Origin: Aromatoleum evansii
Lineage (GTDB): Bacteria > Pseudomonadota > Gammaproteobacteria > Burkholderiales > Rhodocyclaceae
Assembly: GCF_012910805.1 (NCBI RefSeq)
Contig: NZ_WTVK01000021.1
Coordinates: 24,753-88,752, forward strand
DNA: 64,000 nucleotides
Direction: 5' to 3'
Part shown: positions 1-11,212 of the stretch, one piece after another
Layout: every line of letters begins with the position of its first letter
How positions within the stretch are numbered: the stretch's first letter is position 1
The notes under the pieces: model-generated
Databases searched by the model: none
What the model was told of the DNA's origin: nothing
Seen by the model: only the letters and a program-made list of their open reading frames with translations
Program-made: the position numbers and the translations under genes

Positions 1-1270
1 CCTTCACCGGACGCGTGACCTTGCCGTTCTCGATGAGGTAGGCCTCGGCGGTCGAGAACACGAACTTGCCCGAGGTGATGTCGACCTGCCCGCCGCCGAA
101 GTTCACCGCGTACAGGCCCTTCTTCACCGACTTGATGATCTCCTCGGGCGCCTTGTCGCCATTCAGCATGTAGGTGTTGGTCATGCGCGGCAGCGGCAGG
201 TGGGCGAAGGATTCGCGCCGGCCGTTGCCGGTGGGCTTCACGCCCATGAGCCGCGCGTTCATGGTGTCCTGCATGTAGCCGGTGAGGATGCCGTCCTCGA
301 TCAGCACCGTGCGCTCCGTGGGGTTGCCCTCGTCGTCGATGGTCAGCGAACCGCGACGGTCAGGCAGCGTGCCGTCGTCGACGACGGTGACGCCCTTCGC
401 CGCGACCTGCTGGCCCATGCGCCCGGAAAACGCGGAACTGCCCTTGCGGTTGAAGTCGCCCTCGAGGCCGTGGCCGATCGCCTCGTGCAGCAGGATGCCG
501 GGCCAGCCGGGACCGAGCACGACGCTCATGGTGCCCGCCGGCGCGGGGCCGGCAGCGAGGTTCACGCTCGCCTGATGCACCGCCGCGCGCGCGTACTCCT
601 GCAGGCGGCCGTCGTCGAAGTAGCCGTAGTCGAAGCGCCCGCCGCCGCCGGCACTGCCCTGCTCGCGGTGGCCCTTGTCTTCCATGATCACGGTGACCGA
701 CACGCGCACGAGCGGACGCACGTCGGCCGCCATGTGGCCGTCGCTGCGCGCGACGAGCACCACTTCCCACGAGCCGGCGATATGCGCCATGACCTGGGTG
801 ACACGCGGATCCTCGCCGCGCGCGAAGCCTTCGAGGCGCTCGAGGAGCTTCACCTTGGCGGTGTCGTCGAGCGAGGCGAGCGGATCCTCGCCGCGGTACA
901 GGCGCGATTTGCCGGCATGCGGGGCGATCGCGACGCTGCGCCGGCCGCCTGCGTCGGCGATCGCGCGCGTCGCCTCGGCCGCCGCGGTGAGGGCGGGCAG
1001 CGAGATGTCGTCGGAGTAGGCGAAGGCGGTCTTCTCGCCACTGATCGCACGCACGCCAACGCCCTGCTCGATGTTGAAACTGCCCGACTTGACGATGCCT
1101 TCCTCGAGGCTCCAGCCCTCCGAGCGGTGGTACTGGAAGTACAGGTCGGCATAGTCGAGGCGATGGCGCATCAGCTTGCGGAACACCTTCTCGAGCTCCA
1201 CCTCGCCCAGATCGTAGGGGTTGAGGAGGTAACGGTCGGCGACCTTGAGGGGGTTCTGTGCTCGGCTCAT
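1..1270 (-). CDS. tldD: TldD metalloprotease subunit (3' end beyond window)
   Basis: Metalloprotease subunit that works with PmbA (TldE) as a heterodimer degrading small unfolded peptides; in E. coli the pair is linked to microcin B17 maturation and CcdA turnover. The zinc-binding HEAIGH motif is at residues 262-267 of the 423 visible, followed by GLEGDFNRKGSSAFSG. The family is about 480 residues long, so roughly 55 C-terminal residues lie beyond position 1. The ATG at 1270 gives the usual N-terminus ending in LMRHRLDYADLYFQ. The nitrilase-family gene lies just upstream on the same strand, as in many betaproteobacteria. The partner pmbA is also in this window but about 28 kb away. Family assignment is firm. 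Confidence 0.95.
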   Translation of the reverse strand, partial: MSRAQNPLKVADRYLLNPYDLGEVELEKVFRKLMRHRLDYADLYFQYHRSEGWSLEEGIVKSGSFNIEQGVGVRAISGEKTAFAYSDDISLPALTAAAEATRAIADAGGRRSVAIAPHAGKSRLYRGEDPLASLDDTAKVKLLERLEGFARGEDPRVTQVMAHIAGSWEVVLVARSDGHMAADVRPLVRVSVTVIMEDKGHREQGSAGGGGRFDYGYFDDGRLQEYARAAVHQASVNLAAGPAPAGTMSVVLGPGWPGILLHEAIGHGLEGDFNRKGSSAFSGRMGQQVAAKGVTVVDDGTLPDRRGSLTIDDEGNPTERTVLIEDGILTGYMQDTMNARLMGVKPTGNGRRESFAHLPLPRMTNTYMLNGDKAPEEIIKSVKKGLYAVNFGGGQVDITSGKFVFSTAEAYLIENGKVTRPVK

Positions 1271-1346
1271 TGTTCGTCCAGGTTGGGGTTGTCCGTCCGG
1301 TTCGACACGGGCAACGCGAATAAGGTCAAAAAGGGCGGTGCCGTCG

Positions 1347-2179
<833 letters not shown>

Positions 2180-2183
<4 letters not shown>

Positions 2184-5100
2184 TCCTGCTTCGATGGGTC
2201 CGCCGTGCCGGAGCTCGCGGCGGAGAGTTTCTCGACTTTCGGGTCGGCCCAGTTGCCGGTGATCGAATAACTGAACGCGAACATCTTCTCGATCGGATCG
2301 CTCAAGGCCTTCTGCGCGACGTAGGCAACGACGCCCGCGACCGGATTGATGAGCCCGGCCGCGGTACCCAACGCGACCGATTCGGCCAGCGTCGGCTGCA
2401 CCCTCACGCGCAGGTCCTGCGTCTCGTCCTCGAGGTCGACCGACCCGCTCATCCGCACGCGCGCCGAGGGACCGCGGATCTGCAGATCGTCGGTACGCAA
2501 CTGCCCCGAAGCCGCCTTGATGCTACCGGAAATGCTGTCGAAGGCGAATCCTTCGCTGAACACGTCGCGGAAGTCCAGCGTGAGACGCCGCGGCAACGAC
2601 TGCAGGCTGAGCACACCGAGCAGGCGTCCCATGCCGGGGTTGAGCTTGCGGAACTGACCGTCCTCGGCCTCGACCATCATCGTGCCGGTCAGCGAGGGAT
2701 AGTGGATGCGCGTCGGCGCACCGCGCCACGCGAGCTTGCCCGCCAGCACGGCCTTGCCGCCGCGGACAACTTCGCCGTAGCCCAGCCGGCTCGCGAGCTG
2801 GCCGATATCGCGCGCCTCCAGGCGGAAATCGAGATCCGTCTGCGGCCGCGTGCCGGGACGCCACAGGCCGGAACCGCCCAGACTGCCATCCGGATTGGCG
2901 AGCGAGACCGATTCGAGATGCCACATCCCGCTGCGGTTGCGCGCCTGCAATTCGAGGCGGCCGAACTCGATGCCGCGCAGCGAGAAGCGCTCGACGACGA
3001 CATCGAGCGCGGGCAAGCGGCGCGGCGGCTCGTCCGTGTCGGCGCCCCCCTCTGCCGCATCCGCGGTTTCCGGCGCGGCGTCGTGGCTGGCGCCGAGCAC
3101 GAGCCGCTTAAGCCGCGCACGCAGGGTACCATCGCCGCCTTCCCGCCAGTCGAACTCACCCTCGGCCTCGCGGCTCTCGATGCGCCCCTTCCAGCCGCCC
3201 GCGTCGGAACGCACGCTGAGGTGCGCATCGCCCAGCTCATGGCCGAAGCCGATCAGGCGCTTCGCCCGCAGGTCCACCGCCGAGACGGCGACTGCGCCCC
3301 CGTCGGGTTCATCCTTGTGCTCCCCCGCCGCGGCGGCATCGAACACCTTGCGCCAGGCATCGACGTCGAGCTCGTCGAGCTTGGCGGCGATTGCGAAACC
3401 GGATTCCCCGGCGGGAACGCCGGCATGCACGCCGACGCCGCCGCGCGCTGCTCCCCAGGCATCGCCTTCGCGACGGCGCTCCAGCAGCAGTTCGCCACGC
3501 CCTTCGAGCGCGATGCCCAGGCTCTCGGACTTGCCGTTGGCGGGGAAGTCCAGCGTCACGCGCAGCGGCCACGCGGCAGTGGCGCTCTTGTTCAGCGGTT
3601 CGGGGAGGCTCGACGCGACGCCCGCCAGCGTGGAGTCGACCACCACGCGCGTGCCCTGCGAGCGCACATCGATGTTGGCCTGCCACGCCGAGCCGCCCGA
3701 AAGGTGATCGAGACCGGGCCAATCGTGCGCCTCGCGCACGGCCTGCACCTTGAGCCCGCCGCGGGCATCGAACACCACGCCCCCGTCCTTCGCCGTGCTC
3801 GCCATGAGCTGCATCGGTTCACCGTACAGGCGCGCGCGCGCCTCGGGGATCGCGAGGTCGTTCTCGGTGAAGCGCACGACGCCTGCGGCCTCCGTGAGCG
3901 GCGGCAGACCCTCGACCACGGCAAGGCGATTGGCCGCGAAGCGGTATTCGCCCTTCACCGTGCTCGCATCGATATTGCGCAGCGGCAGCACCAGCTTCAG
4001 GTCGAGCGCGCCCGTGCCTTCGGCGCGCATCGCATCGGTGAAGCCGTCGATGCGCCGCGATACCGGGCTCTCGGAGACGAAGCGCAGGAAATCCGCCGTC
4101 GGCCCCGATGCGCGGCCATGTATGCTCATGATCTCGCCGCCGGGGGCGTCGAGATCGGGCACATCGGCGACGACCTTCGCGAGCGCCACTCCGAAGATGC
4201 GCGCGCGATCGGCGGTGATGCGCATGCCCGGCCCCTCGAAGCGCACTTCGCCGTCGATGTCGGTGATCGACGGCCACCCTTCCGCATAGTCCAGCCGCGC
4301 ACCGAACACGCGCGTGGTCACGAGGAACTCGCCCGACTTGCGGTCGCGGAAGGGGAAATCGTCGAGATTGCCCCTCAGGCGCAGCCGCGCATCCGGCACG
4401 CGCCCGCCGACGATGCCGTGCCGCAGCCAGGTCCGCGTCTCGTCGTTCACGACGTGCGGCAGGTAGCGCCACACCGCTCCGCTCTCGGCGCGCGTCAGGC
4501 GGGCGCTGAGGTCGATCTCGCCCGCTCCCTCGGCCGCGGGCCAGTAGCGCCCGGAAGCCGTGCCGGTCGCATCGGGATTCTCGAAGCTCGCGCTGTCGAG
4601 CGCGATTTCGAGGCGTCCGGCGGACTGCGTCCAGCGCCCGTCAGCGCGCAAGGTCGAGAAAGCGATGTGGGCCTCGGGGAACACCGCCGGCAACTCCAGC
4701 GCGGCGTTCTGGCCGGCGATGCGGAAGCGTCCGCCGCGCTCGTCACCCTCGATCTCGCCGGACATGCCCGCGAGCCCCGGAAGCACCCCCTGCGGATTGA
4801 GCCCGATTCCGTCGAAACGCGCATGGAGCTTCCATGTCTCGAGCTGCTCGGGCGGGCCGCGCCACTCGAGACGCAGATCATCAAGGGTACCCTGCGGGGC
4901 GAACGCACCAAGACGCTCGCGCACCGCGGGGTCGAAGGGCAGGTGCGCCGCGAGCTCGCTGAGCACGCGAAAATCGAGGCGGCCGCTGGTGAATTTTCCG
5001 CCGTCGGGTGTGCCGTCATCGGTGCCGCGCAGCGTCAGGTCCATATCCGTCGGCGCAACCACGAGGCCATCGACCGTCGACAATTCCAGTCCGTGGGCGG

Positions 5101-6079
5101 AAAACTCCATGCCATCCGGCGTGCGCCGCCCCGCGAGGCGCCCGCGCACGCCCGCGAGTTCGAGCACCGGCAGGTCGTCGCCGAGGCGCGTATTCACGTC
5201 GTCGAGCGCGAGATCGACCGCCAGCGATTCGATACCGCCCTTGTCCACTCCCACCCAGGCATGCACTCCGCCTTCGCCTGCGAGCGCGACGGGATAATCG
5301 ATCCAGGTCCGCCACCCGCCCAGGCTCGCCTCGTCCGCGGCAAGGTACAGTTGTCCCGCCCACGACGACGGATCGGCCGGCGTGCGGCTCTCCAGATCGC
5401 CACGCACCTCGACCATCGGCGCAAGCTCGGCCGGCGCGTGTGCCTGCAGCGCGAATTGGTAGCGCGGCCCGCTGCGCAGCAGGCGGAACTGCACCCCCGC
5501 GAGATTCAGCTCCGGCGCACCGCGCAGCGCGTCGGTCCAGCCGACGCTCGCATCGCGCACGACGATCTCGCGCTGTGCGAACAGCCAGTCCGCCAGCGTC
5601 CCGTCCGCGCTCGCTTCCGGGTCGATGCGCACGCCCGCGACGTAGATCGCGCCATCGACCTCGCGGCGCATCGCGAGCACCGGCCCCTTCAGCTCGATGC
5701 GATGGAAATGCGGTTCGGCGCGCAGCAGCGAGGACCACGACAGGGTCGCGTCCACGCTTTCCAGGCGCAGTGCCGGACGCCCCGAGGCATCCTTCAGCTC
5801 GAAGCCGGCCAGGTGCAGGCGCGGGCGCAGGCCCGACAGGTCGGCGGACAGATTCTCGATCGACACCGGCAGGCCGGCCGCGGCCGAGATCGCACCCGCC
5901 ACCTCCGCGCGGAACTCGCCCACGCGCGGCACCAGCACCTCGCGCACCAACAGGAACCCCGCCCCCGCGACGAACCAGGCCACCAGCACGACGACCGACA
6001 GCACGCGCCACAGGCGGCCACGGCGCGCGGTTGCGACGATGTTGCGGACGTCAGGGAGATGGGCGTGAGGAGCGTTCAT
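2180..6079 (-). CDS. yhdP: YhdP family AsmA-like envelope protein
   Basis: Very large (about 1299 residues) inner-membrane-anchored protein of the YhdP/DUF3971-AsmA group. In E. coli, YhdP acts with TamB and YdbH in moving phospholipids from the inner to the outer membrane. A single N-terminal membrane helix (about residues 24-45, VLSVVVLVAWFVAGAGFLLV) precedes a long periplasmic region rich in beta repeats. The C-terminus (FAFSYSITGNWADPKVEKL) is characteristic of the family. An upstream TTG at 6085 is also possible, but I chose the ATG at 6079 because it places basic residues directly before the membrane helix. Neither start has a clear ribosome-binding site. It is the first gene of a yhdP-nit-tldD unit and diverges from glnE. 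Confidence 0.92.
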
Positions 6080-6221
6080 CGGCAATAAGGCGGAAGCGTC
6101 GCCGCAAGACGACTGAATGCGGACCGGCTTCGATACAATCCAGTGTGCATCCTGAGCGTCGGCACCAGCTCAAGCGTCCGGGGAACCGCGCATTCTATCA
6201 ACGATCCTGAGCTCGCCTCCC

Positions 6222-8906
6222 ATGTCCGAGACATCCAAGCAGCCCTCCGTAGCAATTTCTTACGCCGCCACGCTGTCGCGCTACCTGCCGCGCATGCTCG
6301 ACAGCCGCAGCTGGCTTGCCGAACGGCTCGCTGTCTCGCTCGACCGGCCGCTCGACGCGGAGGCGATGCAGGCCTTCATGGCGGCATCCGGCCTCGACGA
6401 AGCCCGACTGCGCGGCACGCTGCGCAATCTCCGCACCTGGGTCATGTGCCACCTCATCGTGCGCGACCTCAACGGCATGGCCGATCTCGCCGAAGTCACG
6501 GAGACCATGACCGTGCTCGCCGAAGTCACCATCCGCGCCGCCCACGACGTGCTGCGCGAGGCCCTGGTCCAGCGCTACGGCGCGCCGGTGTCGCAGTCCG
6601 GCTGGGAGCAGGAGCTGCTCGTCGTCGGCATGGGCAAGCTCGGCGGACGCGAACTCAACGTCTCTTCTGACATCGACCTGATCTTCATCTATCCCGAGGA
6701 CGGCGAAACCGGCGGCGCGAAGGTCATCAGCAACTTCGAATTCTTCGAGCGCCTCGGCAAGCAGCTGATCCAGGCGCTGGCCGAGATCACCGAGCACGGC
6801 CAGGTCTTCCGCGTCGACATGCGCCTGCGCCCGAATGGCGATTCCGGGCCGCTGGTGTGCTCCTTCGACATGCTGGAGAACTACTTCATCACGCAGGGCC
6901 GCGAATGGGAGCGCTATGCGTGGATCAAGGCGCGCGTGCTCGCCGGCGAGCGCTTCGAGGAGTTGGAGAAGATCGCCCGCCCCTTCATCTTCCGCAAATA
7001 CCTCGACTTCGGCGCCATCAACGCGATGCGCGACCTCCACGCGCAGATCCGCCGCGAAGTCGCGCGCCGCGACCGCGCCAACAACATCAAGCTCGGCCCC
7101 GGCGGCATCCGCGAAATCGAGTTCATCGCCCAGGTCTTCCAGATCATCCGCGGCGGGCGCGAGACCCAGCTGCAGATCCGCCCGACGCTCAAGGTGCTCG
7201 CGCGCCTCGGCGAGCGCGGCTTCCTCGCCCCCGAGGCGGTCGCCGAACTCGGCGAAGCCTACGAATTCCTGCGCCGCCTCGAACATCGCCTGCAGTACCT
7301 CGACGACGCACAGACGCACGACCTGCCCGGCAACGACGAAGACCGCGCACGCATCGCGCAGGCGATGGGCTTCCCCGACTTCGCCGCCCTGCTCGAGGTG
7401 CTCGACCGCTACCGCACAATGGTCAGCCGGCACTTCGAGCGCGTCTTCGGCGACCCGGCCGAGGAAGGCCACACCCTCGACAGCATGTGGGCCTCGGCGG
7501 GCGACGCCGGCCAGGCCGAAGCCACGCTCGCCAAGCTGGGCTACCGCGACCCGCCCGCCGCCGCACGCCGCCTGGCGGCGATCCGCACCGGCAACCGCTA
7601 CCAGCAGCTGCCCAACCACATCCGCAGCCGCCTCGACGCGCTGATCCCGCGCGTCGTCGAAGCCGCAGCCAGCACCTCGGGCGCCGACGAGACGCTCGGT
7701 CGCTGCCTAGACCTTCTCGAATCGATCAGCCGCCGCGGCGCCTATCTCGCGCTGCTGCAGCAATACCCCCAGGCGCTGCGCCGCGTCGCCGACCTGATGA
7801 ATGCGTCGCGCTGGGCCGCACAGTTCCTCATCCGCCACCCCATCCTGCTCGACGAGCTGCTCGACGCGCGCCTGCTGCAGACCGCCCCCGACTGGCCCGA
7901 GCTGCGCCGGCAGATCGCCGAGGCCGTGGACGCGGTCGAACCCGACATGGAGCGGCAGATGGACCTGATGCGCGAGCAACACCACGCCCTCGTGTTCCGC
8001 CTGCTGATGCAGGACATCGCCGGCATGCTCACGGTGGAAAAACTCGCCGACCACCTCTCGGCGCTCGCCGACCTGATGGTGGACCTGAGCATCCCGACGA
8101 TCTGGCGCAAGATCAAGATCCGCCACCGCGACGAGCCCAAGTTCGCCGTGATCGCCTACGGCAAGCTCGGCGGCAAGGAACTCGGCTATGCGAGCGACCT
8201 CGACCTCGTGTACCTGCACGACGACGACGCGCCCGAAGCGCCCGAGGTGTACACCCGCCTCGGCCAGCGCCTGAACACCTGGCTCTCCAGCCAGACGGCC
8301 GCGGGCATCATGTTCGAGACCGACCTGCGCCTGCGCCCCAACGGCGAATCAGGCATGCTGGTGTGCTCGCTCGACTCCTTCCGCAAGTACCAGCTCGAAT
8401 CCGCCTGGGTATGGGAGCACCAGGCACTCACGCGCGCGCGCTTCGCCGCGGGCGACGCCGCACTCGGCGAAGCCTTCGAGCGCATCCGCTGCGAAGTCCT
8501 GCGCCAGCCGCGCGACCTCGACAAGCTGCGCGCGGACGTGCTGGAGATGCGCCACAAGATGCGCGACGCGCACTCGGGCAAGAGCGAGCTCTTCGACCTG
8601 AAGCACGATTTCGGCGGCCTCATCGACGTCGAGTTCCTCGTCCAGTACCTCGTGCTCGGCCATGCGCACCAGTACCCGGAGCTCACCGGCAACCTCGGCA
8701 ACATCGCGCTGCTGCGCATCGCCGGCGAGCTCGGCCTCATCCCCGCCGGCCTCGCCGGCCGCTGCGGCGACAGCTACCGCATGTTCCGCCACCTGCAGCA
8801 CCGCCAACGCCTCAACGACCAGCCCTCCCGCGTCCAGCCGCTGGAAGTCGCATTCGCGCGCGAATCGGTGTGCCGGCTGTGGCAACTGGTGTTCGGCGAG
8901 GACTGA
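6222..8906 (+). CDS. glnE: Bifunctional glutamine synthetase adenylyltransferase/adenylyl-removing enzyme
   Basis: Covalently controls glutamine synthetase by adding AMP (C-terminal domain) or removing it by phosphorolysis (N-terminal domain), in response to PII protein and glutamine. The two nucleotidyltransferase signatures are visible: GMGKLGGRELN with SSDIDLIF at about residues 136-155, and AYGKLGGKELG with ASDLDLVYL at about 644-663. At 894 residues it is close to the usual size of about 900-950. It diverges from yhdP. A TACAAT sequence at 6134-6139 could be a -10 element, but I see no convincing -35. No PII gene is nearby. Confidence 0.96.
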   Translation: MSETSKQPSVAISYAATLSRYLPRMLDSRSWLAERLAVSLDRPLDAEAMQAFMAASGLDEARLRGTLRNLRTWVMCHLIVRDLNGMADLAEVTETMTVLAEVTIRAAHDVLREALVQRYGAPVSQSGWEQELLVVGMGKLGGRELNVSSDIDLIFIYPEDGETGGAKVISNFEFFERLGKQLIQALAEITEHGQVFRVDMRLRPNGDSGPLVCSFDMLENYFITQGREWERYAWIKARVLAGERFEELEKIARPFIFRKYLDFGAINAMRDLHAQIRREVARRDRANNIKLGPGGIREIEFIAQVFQIIRGGRETQLQIRPTLKVLARLGERGFLAPEAVAELGEAYEFLRRLEHRLQYLDDAQTHDLPGNDEDRARIAQAMGFPDFAALLEVLDRYRTMVSRHFERVFGDPAEEGHTLDSMWASAGDAGQAEATLAKLGYRDPPAAARRLAAIRTGNRYQQLPNHIRSRLDALIPRVVEAAASTSGADETLGRCLDLLESISRRGAYLALLQQYPQALRRVADLMNASRWAAQFLIRHPILLDELLDARLLQTAPDWPELRRQIAEAVDAVEPDMERQMDLMREQHHALVFRLLMQDIAGMLTVEKLADHLSALADLMVDLSIPTIWRKIKIRHRDEPKFAVIAYGKLGGKELGYASDLDLVYLHDDDAPEAPEVYTRLGQRLNTWLSSQTAAGIMFETDLRLRPNGESGMLVCSLDSFRKYQLESAWVWEHQALTRARFAAGDAALGEAFERIRCEVLRQPRDLDKLRADVLEMRHKMRDAHSGKSELFDLKHDFGGLIDVEFLVQYLVLGHAHQYPELTGNLGNIALLRIAGELGLIPAGLAGRCGDSYRMFRHLQHRQRLNDQPSRVQPLEVAFARESVCRLWQLVFGED

Positions 8907-8939
8907 CGCCCGTCCGGGCAGCGCGGCGCGGACCTGCCG

Positions 8940-8955
8940 ACTGAAATATTTCAGT
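8940..8955. promoter_or_regulatory. 16-base perfect AT-rich palindrome upstream of the CYTH-CHAD gene
   Basis: ACTGAAATATTTCAGT is a perfect palindrome in very GC-rich surroundings, in the 122-base gap between glnE and the next gene. It has no T-run, so it is not a normal terminator. A dimeric regulator's operator is possible. Nothing in the window identifies the protein. Confidence 0.35.
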
Positions 8956-9028
8956 TCGCGCGTCCGCGCATGACGCGGGCTTGGCGCCGGACTAGAATCA
9001 GCCTCCTTCCCACGGGTGAACGAGCCTC

Positions 9029-10555
9029 ATGAGCCAGGAAATCGAACTCAAACTCGCGCTGCCCCCCCGGGCCCTGCCGGCGCTGAAGCGCCACCCGCTG
9101 GTGGCCGGCGCCGCGCGCCAGGGAAGCGCGAAGACGCTCGACAACACCTACTTCGACACCCCGGACCTGCGGCTCCAGGCCCGCCGGATTGCCCTGCGCA
9201 CCCGCAAGCAGGGGCACGTCGACCTGCAGACCGTGAAGTGCGCGGCCGAATCCACGGCCGGCCTCACGAGCCGGCCCGAGTGGGAGCAACCCTACTGCGG
9301 GAGCTTCGACTTCAGCGCGGTCGATGCCCCCAAGGTGCGCAAGCTCCTCACGCGCCACGCAGCGGCGCTCGTCCCCGCCTTCTCGACCCGCTTTCGGCGC
9401 GAAACGCGCCTGTATGCGCCCGACGACAAGGTGCGCATCCTGATGATGATCGACACCGGCGAAGTCATCGCCGGCGACCGGCGCGCGCCGATCTGCGAAC
9501 TCGAGCTCGAACTCGTCGCCGGCGAGCCGCTCGACCTGCTCTTGCTCGCCTGCCGCCTCGCCGCCGACAACCCGCTGATGCCCAGCGACATCAGCAAGGC
9601 CGAACGCGGCTACGCCCTGCATCTCGGCACGCGGCCGGAACCCGCACGCGCGGAACCGTCCGCCATAGCCCCCGACCATTCGCCGCTCGCGGCCTTCCGC
9701 GCCCTCGCCTCCGCCTGCCTGCGCCAGTGGCAGGCCAACGCCGTCGGCGCCACCGAGGACGGGGCGCCCGAATTCATCCACCAGCTGCGCGTCGCCCTGC
9801 GGCGCCTGCGCACCCTGTTGAGCCTCTTCGCGCCGATCCTGCCGCCCGAATTCGTCGAACACTGGCGCGCGCGCCTCGGCGAAAACGCCCGCGCCTTCGC
9901 CGAGGCGCGCGACCTGGACGTCCTGTACGAAGAGATCCTCGCCCCGGTAGCCACCGACGAGGCCGAACACAGCGGACGAGAAGCCGATTCCGTCATCGCG
10001 CTGGCCGAGCGCATCCGCAGCGAACGCGAGCGTGCGCGCGGCGAAGCCCTGCTTGCGCTCGATCCGGCCGCCCAGGGCCGCCTCATGATCGGGCTGACCG
10101 CGGCGCTGCACGCCTTGCCGGACGAACGCGCCCGGGACGAGCGCGCCCTCGCCGACTTCGCCGTCCGCGAGCTGGAGCGCCTGCGCAAGAAGGTCCGGCG
10201 CCGCCATGCCGCGGCGGCCGACCGCAGCCGCACGCATCTGCACGCGCTGCGCATCGCCCTCAAGCGCCTGCGCTACGCACTCGAGTTCTTCGCCCCGCTG
10301 TTGCCGGCCAAGCCCACCCGCCGCTATCTCGCGACCATCGTGCGCGCCCAGAACGCGCTCGGCTTCGTACACGACGTCGATGTCGCCCGCACCCGCCTCG
10401 CCCACTTCGCCGGCGACGACGCACAGCTGGGCGCAGCGGTCGCCTTCGTGTGCGGCTGGCATGGCCCCGGCTACGCCCGTCTCGGCCGCCGCGCGCTGCG
10501 CGACGTCGAACGCCTGCTGCAAGAAGACGCGCCCTGGGCCGCCTCGCGCGACTGA
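9029..10555 (+). CDS. CYTH-CHAD inorganic triphosphatase
   Basis: Two-domain protein. An N-terminal CYTH (triphosphate tunnel) domain occupies about residues 1-205 and carries the signature EIELK at residues 4-8. A histidine- and arginine-rich helical CHAD domain spans about 225-505 with repeated HQLRVALRRLR and HALRIALKRLRY stretches. E. coli YgiF, of similar architecture, hydrolyses inorganic triphosphate. CHAD domains bind polyphosphate and can target proteins to polyphosphate granules. sixA follows 61 bases downstream in the same direction, so the two are likely cotranscribed. Triphosphatase activity is inferred from family membership. Confidence 0.9.
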   Translation: MSQEIELKLALPPRALPALKRHPLVAGAARQGSAKTLDNTYFDTPDLRLQARRIALRTRKQGHVDLQTVKCAAESTAGLTSRPEWEQPYCGSFDFSAVDAPKVRKLLTRHAAALVPAFSTRFRRETRLYAPDDKVRILMMIDTGEVIAGDRRAPICELELELVAGEPLDLLLLACRLAADNPLMPSDISKAERGYALHLGTRPEPARAEPSAIAPDHSPLAAFRALASACLRQWQANAVGATEDGAPEFIHQLRVALRRLRTLLSLFAPILPPEFVEHWRARLGENARAFAEARDLDVLYEEILAPVATDEAEHSGREADSVIALAERIRSERERARGEALLALDPAAQGRLMIGLTAALHALPDERARDERALADFAVRELERLRKKVRRRHAAAADRSRTHLHALRIALKRLRYALEFFAPLLPAKPTRRYLATIVRAQNALGFVHDVDVARTRLAHFAGDDAQLGAAVAFVCGWHGPGYARLGRRALRDVERLLQEDAPWAASRD

Positions 10556-10616
10556 GCCGTCATCGCATGGCAACACACACCGCATAGGCTGCGCAGCTTT
10601 GGACACGGAGGACACG

Positions 10617-11069
10617 ATGGACCTGCTGCTGTGGCGCCATGCTGAAGCGGTCGACGGCAGCCCCGACCACACGCGTGAACTCACCGAGCGCGGCCTGCGC
10701 CAGGCGCAGCGGATGGCAGCCTGGCTGGAGGAGCACCGCCCCAAGCGCCTGCGCGTGCTCGTCAGCCCGACCGTGCGCACGCGCCAGACCGCCACCGCCT
10801 TCACCGACCGCTTCGAGATCGTCCCCTCGCTGGGCCCCGACGGCAGCGTCGCCGACCTGCTCGCCGCTACCGGCTGGCCCGACTCGGCCGGCCCCTGCCT
10901 GGTCGTCGGCCATCAGCCCGCACTCGGCCGCATGGCCGCCCTGCTGCTCGCAGGCGAAGAAGCGGACTGGACGGTCAAAAAAGGCGCATTATGGTGGTTC
11001 AGCAACCGCGTGCGCGACGGCGAAACCCAGACCGTGCTGCGCGCCGTCGTCCCGCCCGATCTCGCCTGA
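10617..11069 (+). CDS. sixA: SixA-type phosphohistidine phosphatase
   Basis: Small (150 residues) histidine-phosphatase-superfamily enzyme. The catalytic LLWRHAEA motif places the nucleophile at H8 with R7, and the second histidine is H99 in VVGHQPALG. E. coli SixA removes phosphate from phosphohistidine on the nitrogen phosphotransferase system (NPr). The short length and the RHAEA rather than RHGE motif favour SixA over phosphoglycerate mutase. The ATG follows a good GGACACGGAGGA ribosome-binding region. It sits directly behind the CYTH-CHAD gene; that adjacency suggests a shared phosphate-related role, which is inference. Confidence 0.88.
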   Translation: MDLLLWRHAEAVDGSPDHTRELTERGLRQAQRMAAWLEEHRPKRLRVLVSPTVRTRQTATAFTDRFEIVPSLGPDGSVADLLAATGWPDSAGPCLVVGHQPALGRMAALLLAGEEADWTVKKGALWWFSNRVRDGETQTVLRAVVPPDLA

Positions 11070-11091
11070 CGGCGGCCGGGGCGCGGCCGCA

Positions 11092-11119
11092 GCGCCGCGT
11101 AAATATTTGTACGCGGCGC
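11092..11119. other. Perfect 10-bp hairpin with AT-rich loop
   Basis: The arms GCGCCGCGTA and TACGCGGCGC pair perfectly around the loop AATATTTG, 23 bases after the sixA stop. The hairpin has no T-run on either strand. It could be a Rho-independent-like pause, an mRNA-stabilising 3' structure or a protein-binding site for the next gene. Confidence 0.45.
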
Positions 11120-11212
11120 GGTTTCGCGCCAGCACGCTTGCCGTAAGATTCGCCCTGCGACAGAGGCGCAGCCCGCCAGCACCTTCCGCTCAACTCGTCC
11201 GGGCATCCACTG

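Noticed and set aside
2702..6088. Long open frame (over 1100 codons) antisense to yhdP on the plus strand
   Set aside because: Its translation is low in complexity (Arg, Ala, His-rich) with no domain pattern. Long antisense frames are expected opposite GC-rich genes, and yhdP has clear family features.
6198..7619. Open frame antisense to glnE
   Set aside because: The glnE signatures are intact on the plus strand. The antisense product is a composition artefact.
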